From Adiantum capillus-veneris (taxonomy: Eukaryota; Streptophyta; Polypodiopsida; Polypodiales; Pteridaceae): 64,000 bases of DNA. Below, one piece after another: positions 13,060 through 23,700 of the stretch (positions are counted from its first letter, which is position 1; each line of letters opens with the position of its first letter). Under the pieces are notes generated by a model. That model had not been told where the DNA came from. It did not search any database and worked only from the letters and a program-made list of their open reading frames with translations. A program made the position numbers and the translations under genes. The stretch covers positions 28,611,396-28,675,395 of the forward strand of contig CM043960.1 of NCBI GenBank assembly GCA_014529385.2. Direction: 5' to 3'.

Positions 13060-13904
13060 GTTGCCGATTTAACTTGCAGTTGTTGATTTGGGATATGGTT
13101 CCTCGACTAAGGCACATCCATATGCAGTTTCTCGACACATGGTTTTGTGTTGATGTATACTCTATGTGGGAACAGATGTGGAGATGTGAGCCATCATGGC
13201 TAAGTATTTTGGATGCATGGTTGATGCTCACAGTTGAGCACTTGTTTATGCGCATCCATTGAAGCTTGTTTATGCAAACATGTTGACAGGTTTTGTCAAT
13301 ATTCCATTGAGTGGTACTCCGACTAGAGCGTGCTTGCTCTTTGTATGACTTTGTGAAGTGATTCCGGACGACTACATTCCTGGATTTGGTCATTTGGGCA
13401 TTTTGTGTTGTCTCCATTTGCGGTTCACTGTTGAGGTTTTTACTCCAGTTACAAGGGAGACTCTACCAAAATTTTATCAAATTTGTTTGCCTATTGTAGA
13501 GGCTTGTGAGCTTAATAGTTTGCTCACTTTGTCTACTTGAGATAGTGGTTTGCTCTCAGGTGGCATGGCCATGAGAGGCGATTTTTGTTCACGACGACTG
13601 ACATGTTGGTATTGTGGCCACAAGGGTATATTAGGCACCGTTGCTTCAGGCGTATGAGGCAGCGGAAGAGGCAGATGCATGGTGCTACTATGAGGACAGA
13701 TGCTAGAGAGTATGCATGTGACAGGCATGTCACTTTTCAATCTAGGTTGCCTTCAAACTACTTTGTATCTTGGGATAGCACATTGTCTACGTGTTTTCTA
13801 CTAGATGAGCATGCAGTTTTTCACGTGACACCACGTCATGATTTGTTTTGCTCTTTCTCTAGTGGGAGACTTGGTTGTGTGCAGTTTGTTGATGGTTCAA
13901 CATA
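13060..13904 (+). pseudogene. Copia-type gag/protease remnant, interior of element S
   Basis: Near 13600-13680 there are CCHC-like residues followed by a basic stretch (RRMRQRKRQM). Near 13770-13904 the translation carries the pattern of a copia protease: a W-x-D start, a HVTPRHD block and an F-VDGSTYD block. In Ty1/copia proteins these features follow the gag zinc knuckle in this order. The rest has decayed. The segment ends exactly where M begins. No intact gene is present. Confidence 0.6.
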
Positions 13905-14241
13905 TGACCTGTTTCTAAGAAATCTGTCCACTTTGCCAAAATTCTGTCATTTCGGGCTTTCCGCAACTTTTTCAGAATTGTACCCAATTTTTACCATGGG
14001 TTACCCTTGTCATTAGGACCATCACCGTCTATTCTTTTCTTTTTTCCGATCTCATTTCACCTGCTTTTTTATTTTTCTATTACTTTTATCAAGAAAATCA
14101 TAAAAAATAAAGGAAAATAGCAAATTGAAGCCAAAAAATTCCAAACATACACGATAAATAGCTGGTAACCCTGTGTATATGAATATACACTTATTTGTGA
14201 TTTCTGGACTTGGATTACCACTTTTTCACTTTTTTGCTCCA
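13905..14241. repeat. 337-bp direct repeat, copy 1 (left end of M)
   Basis: It is nearly identical (about two mismatches by eye) to 18874-19210, at a constant offset of 4969 bp. Both copies start TGACCTGTTTCT and end TTTTTTGCTCCA, so they have TG...CA ends. The last ~57 codons of the coiled-coil ORF, including its membrane segment, lie inside this copy. No matching target duplication or primer site was found. Confidence 0.9.
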
Positions 14242-15004
14242 GCCTTTGTTCTTCTTCTTCAGAGATTCCTGAAGTTGAGATCACCTCGTGAACTGGGGCT
14301 GGATCTTCAATTGTGGTTGCCTCTCCAGTTTCTGGTAGTTCTATGGCTGCTCCACCTGATTCTTCTTGTGGTGTCTCTGTCTCTCTTCTTTGTTGCTCTT
14401 GTAGATCTTGGAGCTGTTTGCGGAGGGTCTCATTCTCTGTTCTTAGTGTTTGATTTTCTAAAGTGAGCCTCTCCTCTGCTGCCAATGATCCCTCCGCAAT
14501 GTGCAACCTTTGCACTTGCTCTAATCTTAGCTCTCTTTGTAAGCTTCGGACCTGGTCTTCCAGAGCTGGTACAAGAGCTCCCTCTTGTTCAGTTCCTGCT
14601 CTGCTGGCTCTAGGGGTAGTCCTAAGTCTAGTGATTGTTCTTTCTTGGAGCTCGACTCTTTCCCTTAGCTCAATGAGCTCATCTTTAGCCGCCTCCAAGT
14701 CATCTTCCATCCGCTCCCTTGCTTCCTGTGCACTTGTTACTTCTCTTGAAGCCTCGGCTAGCTGGAGTATCAAGCCATATCTCTCGTTTTCCGCATCGTA
14801 GAGTGATGCTTTATGACTTTTAGATTCAGTCATAGCATCCTCTAATTTCCTCTGCAACTCGGCTTCCCTTTGTTTGGCTGTCCCAATCTCCACTTCCTTT
14901 GCCTTGGATCTTTCTTTGATCTTGTTGAGCAGTTCATGCACCATGTGCATGTCTTTTTCATCTTCATCTGTCAACTCTAAATCTTTTTCGGCCACCCCCT
15001 CCAC
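14069..15004 (-). CDS. 3' ORF of M: coiled-coil protein with C-terminal membrane segment
   Basis: This 311-codon ORF lies downstream of pol on the same strand. Residues ~20-215 are rich in E, K, Q, R and L with heptad-like spacing (LQDLQEQQ, LIELRERVELQER), which is typical of a long coiled coil. Residues ~277-305 are strongly hydrophobic (LFIVYVWNFLASICYFP and following residues), a likely membrane-spanning segment, with a short basic end. No known domain is recognised. In Athila-type elements a 3' ORF with membrane segments follows the integrase, so an analogous position is possible, but there is no sequence match that I can recognise. The last ~57 codons lie in the 337-bp repeat. Confidence 0.55.
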   Translation of the reverse strand: MEGVAEKDLELTDEDEKDMHMVHELLNKIKERSKAKEVEIGTAKQREAELQRKLEDAMTESKSHKASLYDAENERYGLILQLAEASREVTSAQEARERMEDDLEAAKDELIELRERVELQERTITRLRTTPRASRAGTEQEGALVPALEDQVRSLQRELRLEQVQRLHIAEGSLAAEERLTLENQTLRTENETLRKQLQDLQEQQRRETETPQEESGGAAIELPETGEATTIEDPAPVHEVISTSGISEEEEQRLEQKSEKVVIQVQKSQISVYSYTQGYQLFIVYVWNFLASICYFPLFFMIFLIKVIEK

Positions 15005-15076
15005 TGGCTTCGGCTCTTCTAGTACGTTCTGCTCGTCCAGTTTTTCATCACTTTCTTTTGTACTCTTTGTATTTTC

Positions 15077-15340
15077 CTATGTCCCTCTCCGATCATCTCG
15101 TTTTTGTAGGGTGATCCCATAAACCGCCTCAAGGGCCTCTTCTTCAGTGTACCCTATCACTACAAGATCCTCATAATCGTTTTTCTTTTGCTGATTTGGA
15201 TCTATCTCCTTTTCCTTGGTCCCGGCCTCCGGCTTTTCCATACCAGCCGTGTCCATCTCTACTGTGGTCTCTTTCATAATGATTTCCGTCTTCTTCGGGC
15301 TGGGTACATCAGTAAAGGAGGGCTGATTGTCCTCAGTCAT
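15077..15340 (-). CDS. Small acidic ORF between the two 3' ORFs of M (doubtful)
   Basis: The 87 codons are rich in E, K, D and T, with the same composition as the flanking ORFs. It may be the remains of a longer charged protein rather than a separate gene. No domain is recognised. Confidence 0.3.
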   Translation of the reverse strand: MTEDNQPSFTDVPSPKKTEIIMKETTVEMDTAGMEKPEAGTKEKEIDPNQQKKNDYEDLVVIGYTEEEALEAVYGITLQKRDDRRGT

Positions 15341-15496
15341 CTTGGCTTTCCCTTTGTTTGCTTGCCCGTCTTTCTCTTGAGGTTCAGTAGACTCATCTAC
15401 TTTCTTCTTCCCCTTGTCGTCCTTTTTCCGCTCAGCTTTTAAAAGCTGTACTTCCTCTTCAGTGCATGGCTCGACAGGTTGCTGCTCCAGTATTGC

Positions 15497-16651
15497 CTAT
15501 GACTCCTCATAAGCTCTAATATATTGATCATATTGATCAACATGTGGCCTGGCTGAGCTAGTTCCGACTTTAGTGGGGTCTGGCACCCACTTTTCTTCAA
15601 AGTCCCCCTTTAGAGCTCTTTCCGCTCTCAACTGCTCCACTAGTCTTTCCATTCGTGCCGCTTTCTGACTTTTGGTTTGCTTGGGAGCAACCTTCTTCTT
15701 TGCTTTCTTCATAATCGGCTCATCCACATTCTCTTCAGGTTCTGAAACTATTTCTAGTTTCCTGCGTGCTCTTGTGGACGCCCTCTTGGATACTTCAGGT
15801 TGTTCTTCCTCCTCATCGGCTTCTCTAAGCCACTCATTCTGGGAGGGAACCTTTGGCCATTGATCTCTGGCTCCAATAGCTTCATAAGCTATTCTTGTTA
15901 GAACTTCAGCTCCTCCTATATACTTTGGCTTCTCGTTGTGCATGGCAATTACTTGTTCGTGGATGTGTTGAGCGTAATTCACCTCTTTTGGCATATTGCT
16001 CTTCAATGCCCATGTGATGGTAGTTGCAATGGCATGGGGCGGTGTCGTATACTTTTGCGGTCTTTTACTGCAAATATGGAGAAATTGGTTGTACAGTCGG
16101 CAAAGGGTTGCCGCTCTTTGGTCTGCCATATCTCCATAAGTTGCATTCTGTTTCTTGGACCCATAAACCTCTATAGCCTCCCTTCTTTCCCTGACAGAGC
16201 TCCCTTTGTTGTTCAGCTTCAATGCATCTGCAATGAGCTGTGGAGTGATCTGTACCTCTACTTTCTCTCCATCTATTGCTGTCAATGTGGCTTTCCCATC
16301 CTTCTGAATGGAGGTTGCCAACTCATACACTCTTCTTGTATCTACACCTGATGGTCTCGAGGTGAAGAATCTGTGCAAGTCTGCCCTTTCCAGGTACCTG
16401 CTGATGTTCTCTGACCTGCTATAATCCACCAATTCTTGTGGGATCATCGGTATATCCACCGCTTGCCCTTGAGGATCTCTGAAAGTCCCCTGGTAGATCT
16501 TTATTCCCTCTTGTTCCAGTACTGCTTCCTCCACCCAAGTTTTGGTTGGCTTGAGGGTTTCTGCTGGAATGTCAAAGGGTTCTGCTTCTGCAAGAGCATC
16601 TTTGATTGTCGGTCTTTTTCTCTTCGTTGACGATAACTTAGCGGAATCCAT
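15497..16651 (-). CDS. 3' ORF of M: 384-codon protein of unknown function
   Basis: It begins shortly downstream of palindrome array L. The N-terminus has a basic cluster (STKRKRPTIKDA) that could be a nuclear localisation signal. The middle (residues ~60-260) looks like a folded, mostly helical domain (ISRYLERADLHRFFTSRP, AATLCRLYNQFLHIC). The C-terminus is charged and basic (KKAKKKVAPKQTKSQK). I do not recognise the family. Weak resemblance to plant retroelement accessory or gag-like proteins is possible. The start is the first Met after an A/T-rich leader, and the ORF is open throughout. Confidence 0.55.
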   Translation of the reverse strand: MDSAKLSSTKRKRPTIKDALAEAEPFDIPAETLKPTKTWVEEAVLEQEGIKIYQGTFRDPQGQAVDIPMIPQELVDYSRSENISRYLERADLHRFFTSRPSGVDTRRVYELATSIQKDGKATLTAIDGEKVEVQITPQLIADALKLNNKGSSVRERREAIEVYGSKKQNATYGDMADQRAATLCRLYNQFLHICSKRPQKYTTPPHAIATTITWALKSNMPKEVNYAQHIHEQVIAMHNEKPKYIGGAEVLTRIAYEAIGARDQWPKVPSQNEWLREADEEEEQPEVSKRASTRARRKLEIVSEPEENVDEPIMKKAKKKVAPKQTKSQKAARMERLVEQLRAERALKGDFEEKWVPDPTKVGTSSARPHVDQYDQYIRAYEES

Positions 16652-16817
16652 GGATCCTGTAACTCCAATTTCAGAAGTTAGCGTCTTTTTAGTACTGAAA
16701 GCCGAAATGAAGCTTTTAACTATTCAAATGACTTGAAAATTGAAACATGAGCTATTCAGGGCCTAAGGATGCAGGGTAGGTGAAAAAATATGCAAACTGG
16801 GCTCAGAATCATGCTAG

Positions 16818-17827
16818 AGACATCATACGCGTATGATGTCTTTTGTGTCAAAATGACTTCATATTGGTTGTGCTTGTAGCTGATAGTGTATACATGAGTA
16901 TCATATGCTTGGATTTGAGTTTGGATCCCATTTGATCAAGTTTTGGCCAGTTTAGTCCAGATCAGGCTCTTGGCAAAATTTTGAAAGGGAATTGGATTTT
17001 ATGATCCAAATTGGATAAAACTTGGTGGTTCACCTTAAAATGGTATGTAGATCACTTCTATTTGGTGGTTGAAGCCCTGAGGTGCCAAAATCACATAGTG
17101 AGACATCATACGCGTATGATGTCTTTTAGTGTATTTTTGGACCAAATTTCTCTATAAGCTTGGATATGGCTTTAGATAGGCTTATTCAGTGGATTTATGA
17201 ATTTTGGATAGATTTTGGGCTAAAAATGGCTCTGGAGACATCATACGCGTATGATGTCTTTTTCATCAATTTTTCATGGGATTGATTCTGTGGACTCCCC
17301 ATGTACTAGTGAAGGACTGTCTCTACTCAAATCTTGGTTTGGACTTGAGTATGTTGACGTTGGGCTAAAATAGGCTTTGGATGAAAGATTTTTCCTCAAT
17401 TGGGCTAATGGGGTGATCCACTTGACCAAATGGTTCCAAACTTCATATGTAGCATGTATTAAATATATACAATGGATGTATGATGTCAAATGAGCAGTTT
17501 TGGCTCTGTAAGTGCAAATAGACATCATACGCGTATGATGTCTTTTGTGTCAAAATGGTGCTTTTTGGTTCCAGATAGCTTATAGATGTGTTAATCAACA
17601 ATCCTACAAAGTTTCAATGAGTTTGGAGTTATTTTGACAAAGTTAGGACCAAAAATCAATTTTATGGCCTAATTTGCATCTTTTTGGTTTTCCTTGGGTT
17701 TTCTAACTCCAATTCTCATGATACTTGGTTCATAGGATGTGATTAACATGTGGAATGAGGCTATGCACTCAAATGTTGAAATGGATGTGAAAATCATGCT
17801 GTGAGACATCATACGCGTATGATGTCT
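16818..17827. repeat. Palindrome array L: five copies of a 24-bp perfect palindrome
   Basis: Each copy is AGACATCATACG followed by its own reverse complement, with the centre ACGCGT. Copies are at 16818, 17101, 17236, 17520 and 17804, and all five are perfect. The spacings are 283, 135, 284 and 284 bp. The sequence between them is diverged but clearly related, for example GATCCAAATTGGATAAAACT near 17001. The array lies just upstream, on the minus strand, of the 384-codon 3' ORF. Confidence 0.95.
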
Positions 17828-18873
17828 TTTCTTGAAATGTTGGTCTTTTTGTGCAAAGAATGCTTTGTGCTAGTGCCCTAAGCCCTGCTAACTAGTTTTC
17901 AACTTAAAAAGTCATTAGTTTAGCTAAAAAGCCCCCTTATAGGCATTTCAGTCTCCGAAGTCGTCTTTTTGCCTTGGAGTTGAATTTCTTCAACTTTTCT
18001 TCTCGAGAGTTGCATTTCCAGCTCATTGGATATGTTGTGAAGCCACCTATTTGGTTGAACTTGACTTTGGCTCCCAGTTCTCCATCTTTCTCCATTTGGT
18101 TGCCCGAAAGCGTCTTTTTCACCATCGGTAAGTGAATCAGCTTTCTTTTGGGTTTTGCTTGCAAACATAAGTCATCCATGTATATTTGAAGCTGCTTGTG
18201 AAGTTTCATGTCATTTCGTCGTCAATTTTAGCCGTTATGCCAAAATGACGCTTTGTGTGTCTGCAGCCGAATCGGTTGTTCCGCCCTACTTTCGGTGATC
18301 CAAACCCGGAGATACTCCATGGTTGCATTGCCCTCGATGTTGTTAAGCTTCCTGAGAAGTTTTGTGTCGTTTCGACAACTTTTTCCTGTTTGCCTCTTGC
18401 AGGCTCTGTTGACCTAGGGTTTTTCAAGTCGTTCTTTCTCGAGCTTTGACTGTTAGAAACCCATCTTCTATGTTAGGGTAACCCACCTCTAAGTTCTTGC
18501 AAGGTTTGGTTAGGCGGTTGTGCCCCTACCTAGCGTTCCTCCCCATTCCCCGTCTGCTCTTGTTTCTTGGTTTTGGTCAGTTTTCGCGACAAAAGTTAAC
18601 GATAAGCATCAAAAGCTTATGGAAACGAGTCTACCTCTCATGTCTGGTTTCCTCTGAGCTCTCGTAGCAGTCGTAGAAGGCGGTAGAAGGTCGGATGCTC
18701 CTGTGTGCTCTTTGCTCTCTCCAAGAAGGTAATAGTGGAAATGAGCTTGAAAGTGAAGTGAAAAATACTTAACTTCGGACTTCCCGGATCACTTGTTACC
18801 AAATTTGACATGTGCTCCTATCTCGTCGTGAAATGCACTTTAGGATTTGAAATTTCTCAATTTGGACTCCGTT
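17828..18873. other. Non-coding part of M between array L and the second 337-bp repeat
   Basis: No protein family is recognised. A 23-bp stretch at 18165-18187 is identical to the RT active-site region at 23214-23236 and reads IYMDDLC on the minus strand. The rest is pyrimidine-rich on the + strand with short, probably random ORFs. Confidence 0.5.
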
Positions 18874-19210
18874 TGACCTGTTTCTGAGAAATCTGTCCAC
18901 TTTGCCAAAATTCTGTCATTTCGGGCTTTCCGCAACTTTTTCAGAATTGTACCCAATGTTTACCATGGGTTACCCTTGTCATTAGGACCATCACCGTCTA
19001 TTCTTTTCTTTTTTCCGATCTCATTTCACCTGCTTTTTTATTTTTCTATTACTTTTATCAAGAAAATCATAAAAAATAAAGGAAAATAGCAAATTGAAGC
19101 CAAAAAATTCCAAACATACACGATAAATAGCTGGTAACCCTGTGTATATGAATATACACTTATTTGTGATTTCTGGACTTGGATTACCACTTTTTCACTT
19201 TTTTGCTCCA
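18874..19210. repeat. 337-bp direct repeat, copy 2
   Basis: This is the partner of 13905-14241. The upstream flank (TTTGGACTCCG) resembles the M leader at 28318-28330, so this copy probably sits in its original surroundings and the left one is the newer copy. No ORF of note uses it here. Confidence 0.9.
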
Positions 19211-19468
19211 AAAACACTCTTGTTTAGTGATATTTACACGTCTAGAGACCCAAATTCATCATTTGATCTCTTCTTATTGCAAAACAAGGTATATAAGGGC
19301 ATAACTATTATCAATATCCGCAATCAAACATAAAAATTGTAAAATCATGTAAGACACTACCCTTCTAATATAATTTTTGTTTTTCGTTGTTTTTGGCGCT
19401 TGTAGCTGCTTTGTAACTCCTGTATACCTGTATACCTCCCCCCTCCTAGTGTGAGTCCTCCCAGACGA

Positions 19469-20207
19469 CTATGAAGTGTCTGTGGGCGAAGCATTGTAGT
19501 TGTTTTGGTCATAAGTTCCTAATGCAATTGCAAAGCGATGATACAACAGCCTTTCCAATAAAGCTGCTCTTTGTTTGATTGAAGGATTGGTGGTCGGGTT
19601 TTGGGTTGGTGATACTGCGGTAGTAGAATCAGTAGATGGATTCATCTTTACCTTGTTGTTCTTTTGCACAATCCAAATCTGCTTCCTCTTCGCTTGTGCT
19701 TGCCACAAACTCTTTGCGACCCAAACCTGCTTTGTCCTTTGTGCTGATTTCCTCGCCTTGAAATACCTAGGAGTTTCCGTTGATTGTACTGAAGGGAGTT
19801 CCTGTTTACAAATCTTTGGGATCCAAATTTGCTTGCTATAGTTTTGTGCCGTCATGAACTTCTTTGGAATCCAGATCTGTTTCACTGTCCTTGATTGTCT
19901 GGAATCACTCTGTTATCTGGTATTGAAGACTCTGCTTTCCACCTTTGTGTTCTCTGGCACAACCTTTTTGGGTCTCCATACCAACTTTGACTCCGTTTTT
20001 TCCCAAGGTTGAGCTGTTATATTATTGCTTGTCTTTCTTATCCACTGTTGAGAGTTCCTCGTCGAAGAGTAATCCGGTTGTATAGAAACTTTCGGTCGCC
20101 ATTGCTTCTTTTTTTTTCTCGGGTTGTTGTTTACCTTTGTCTTTGGATTCGTCCTTTGGAGTTGGCTCTGCTCCTTGGGTGAACTTAACTGATTGACTTT
20201 CACCTTC
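19469..20207 (-). pseudogene. Tryptophan-motif repeat region of M
   Basis: The minus-strand translation has repeated short motifs of the form KQ[IV]W[IV]xK. Four lie between about 19882 and 19660 (KQIWIPK twice, KQVWVAK, KQIWIVQ), with looser relatives (KLVWRPKK, KKQWRPKV) further upstream. The stretch is basic and polar with low complexity. It follows the second retropepsin-like domain. Function is unknown; it may be a nucleic-acid-binding tail. It is not in one continuous frame. Confidence 0.5.
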
Positions 20208-20555
20208 GTATTTGATAAGCACTGATTTAGAACTCCAGCCAATCATTGCATTGTATTGTTTCTGCCATGGTTGTCCTAGCAATAATGGATGTTGTGTAGC
20301 TTGGTCTTCAACCACGTAAAACATATGAGGATACACATATTGGTTAATCTGTATATGTAAAACTGTGCATCCGACAGTTTTGATTGAATTCTCAGAGTAA
20401 CTCTTTAACTCTTGCTTGGCAGTTTGTAGTTTAGTGTCATTTGTCAATTGTCTATACAAACTGAGTGAAAGTAGGTTAGCTTGAGCTCCTGAATCCAATA
20501 GTGCTCTGGCTTTGATTTGGTTGGTTCCTACTTTGCATTCAATGATGGGTTCTTC
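20208..20555 (-). pseudogene. Second retropepsin-like domain of M, downstream of the integrase
   Basis: About 116 codons carry the aspartic-protease signature ALLDSGAQANLLS (DSGA at 20495-20484) and the closing block PLLLGQPWQKQYNAMIGW, which matches the usual LG-x-W...I-D/G-W end of retropepsins. It comes after the integrase C-terminal domain (20867-20757, GPLVIKDLLPSGA) and a basic linker. M already has a normally placed retropepsin at about 25245-24913, so this is a second one. It could come from another element by recombination or be a recruited clan AA domain. Confidence 0.75.
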
Positions 20556-20756
20556 TTTGTCATTATCCATTTCTGTTATACTGACTGCGTTTATTCGTAT
20601 TGCTCCTTCATTGCGCTGTTTCTGACGCAGTAGTCTTCTTTTCTCCATTCTTTCCTTCGCCTCGGCTTGCGCTTCCTCCACAATCTTTTTCTTTTTCTGG
20701 ACACGCAGCTCTTCTTGATGTATTTTGAGAAGCATGTCTTGGGTTAGCGGCAGAAG

Positions 20757-23700
20757 ATACTTTTTCACTCTGCATCCACTAATCCAATTGGGCATTTCTT
20801 CTCCGTCTAATGTAGCAAGCTTGATGGCTCCACTTGGTAATAGATCTTTAATCACCAGAGGTCCCATCCCTCACTTTTTAAGCTTCGTAGCATGTTGTTT
20901 CAGAGTGTAAACTAGGACATAGTCCCCAACCTTAAACTCTTTAGTCCGCACATGCTTATCAAAAAATTCCTTTTGTCGCCTTTTTTGAGCGTAGATAGAA
21001 GCTACTGCTTTTAGGCGAAGCTCGTCTAGCTTTTCCAGGTCATCTATTCTATCAGAAAGCTCGTGCCCTGTCCACTCTAGATCCTTAGCCACCCTTAAGG
21101 TTGAAATCAAGAATTCTATTGGTAAGATAGCATTTAGCCCAAAAACCATGTTATATGGGGTCGTTCCTATTGATGTTTTATATGCTACCCTATATGCCCA
21201 TAATGTTGAATGCAACTTCTGGTCCCAGTCAGTTCTCGACTCAGATACAATCTTTGTGAGGACCGTGCATATGGTTTTGTTTGTTGCTTCAGCTTGTCCG
21301 TTTGCTTGTGGATGATACGGGGCTGATTTCCTATGGATTACCATGAATTCATCTAGAAGGATCTTTATCACTTCATTTATAAAATGTGTGCCTCGATCAC
21401 TTACAATTTCTATTGGCAATCCATATCGTACAAAGACGTATTCATATAGAAACTGTGCCGTGGTCCTGGCATCTGCTTTTTGAGTTGCCTTTGCTTCGAC
21501 CCACTTTGTTAGATAGTCCGTAGCCATAATGATGTATTGTGCATGAGTCTTATATGCAGGAGGTGAAATGGGTCCGACATAATCAATCCCCCATTTTGCA
21601 AAAGCTCTTGCCCCCATCATTGGTCTAAGCGGCATATCATCTCTTTTAAGTGGTACTTTGGTCCGCTGACAGTCATCACACCGTTTAACGTATTCCTCAG
21701 CGTCCATATGTAATGTTGGCCACCATATTCCTGCGGCTAAGACAAGTTTTGTTGTCTTATCACCTGAGAAATGGCCTCCACCTACTCCTCCATGAGCTTG
21801 CTCCAGGATTATCACATACTCAGACTCTGATGCGCAAATCCTAAGCTGGTTGTCTTTACCTCTCTTATAGAGTTGATCTCCTATGAAAGTGTAATCTCTA
21901 GCTTCTGTCTCTACAGATTTCTGACGAGCTTTTGACGTTCCTTCTGGGAAAGTTCTATTTGTGAGATATTCAACAATATACTGACTCCAATCTGGAGCGA
22001 TCATTATCTGATATAATGTCGAATACTCTGCTGGCGGTTTTGATGAACATACAATACATACAGTTACATATTCATGTACGCTTTCTTTCATTCCTGGCCA
22101 ATAGACTCCCAATTGTAACAAATTCCTATATGTGTTCCTTCTTGAACAATGAAATGCACATTCCTGAACATGTGCTTCGCGCAGATATATATTATATTCC
22201 TCAGGATTGATGCATAGTCGTAAAACATGATCATTTCCTAATTGATACAACCTTCCTGCAACCAATTGAAGATTCTTGGATTGCTGAATAGCAATATGTT
22301 TCTGGTTGTATTCTCCTCTATCGAACTCTCCTCCATAGGTTAATATGTTAACGACATTTTGAGACCACTTCGGTATCATTTCTATGTTGAACAAGTACGC
22401 GTCTGGCATGTCGTCATCTACTCCTATAGGGTCTTCTCCATTCGTCAATCGCGAAAGATGATCAGCTCTAAGATGTGTTTTTCCTTTCTTTACTACTACC
22501 GTGAAGTCGAATTCCAGTAAGATAATGAACCATCTCACTATTCTCCCGGTATTGCATGGTTTATTCACTAGGTAGAGCAAGGCTTGGTGATCCGTAAAAA
22601 ACACAAACTTGTTGGCTAGAAGATAATGCCGAAATTTCTTCACAGCATATATCATTCCTAATCCCTCTCGCTCTGTTGTGGTGTAATTCTTCTCTGCATT
22701 GTTGAGCTGTCGACTGGCGTAACAGATAGGAAAATCCATGTTTCCTTCTTCTGGCTGAGCCAGAATGCATCCTATTGCATATGCCGAAGCATCTATATGC
22801 ACATGGAATATCTTCTCCGAATCTGGTGATTTCAAGACTGGAGCAGTAATGAGTGCCTCTTTCAATTTCTTGAACGATTCCTCACACTCCTCTGTCCATT
22901 CGAAGTTCACTATTAGCCTGTAAAGTGGTTGGCCTATTATAGCGTACATGTAAATGAATCGTCTATAATATCCGCAATGTCCCATAAAACTCTGTACTTG
23001 TTTCGCATTGGTTGGTCTAGGCATATCCACTATAACTTTTATCTTCTCTAAATCCGTGGATATTCCGTTTTGTGAGACAATATGTCCCAGAATTCTGCCC
23101 TGTCGGACCATAAACACACATTTCTCAGGATTGAGACAAATGCGATATGTCCTACATTTCTCAAATACTTTTCTTAGGTGTTCTAGATGCTCATCTCTCA
23201 GAAGAGAATGTACACATAAGTCATCCATGTATATTTCTAGAAACAACCTTAAGTATTCTTTGAAAGCATGCGTCATCAGCCTCTGGAAGGTTGCGGGAGC
23301 ATTGGTTAGACCAAAAGGCATAACCCGATAAGCATAAATTCCCCACTCCGTTGCAAAATCTGTTTTATGTTGATCTTCCGGTGCTATGGCTAGCTGGTTA
23401 TATCCTGAAAAACCATCAAGAAAGGAGTATGCTGTTTTCCCTGATACACGCTCTGCAGGGGATAATTGTCCCTGATTGTTGCAGCATTCACTTTCTTTAA
23501 GTTGACACACACTCGGAGTTTTCCGTTCTTCTTGGGTACTACCACAATTGGAGATACCCAATCGGTGTGTTCAATCTCGTATATGAATTCAGCTTCCATT
23601 AGCTTATCTATCTCTTCTTTGATTCGCTTAGCAAAAGTATCATTATATGTGTATGGTCTCTGTCTGCTAGGCTTTGCGTCTTGTTTCAGTGGGATTGTGT

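Noticed and set aside
14173-16736. Plus-strand ORFs rich in Ser, Leu and Phe opposite the M 3' ORFs
   Set aside because: They are antisense shadows of the charged, coiled-coil minus-strand ORFs.
13905-19210. Calling 13905-19210 a complete LTR element with 337-bp LTRs
   Set aside because: The repeats have TG...CA ends, but no primer site, purine tract or five-base target duplication could be found on either strand.
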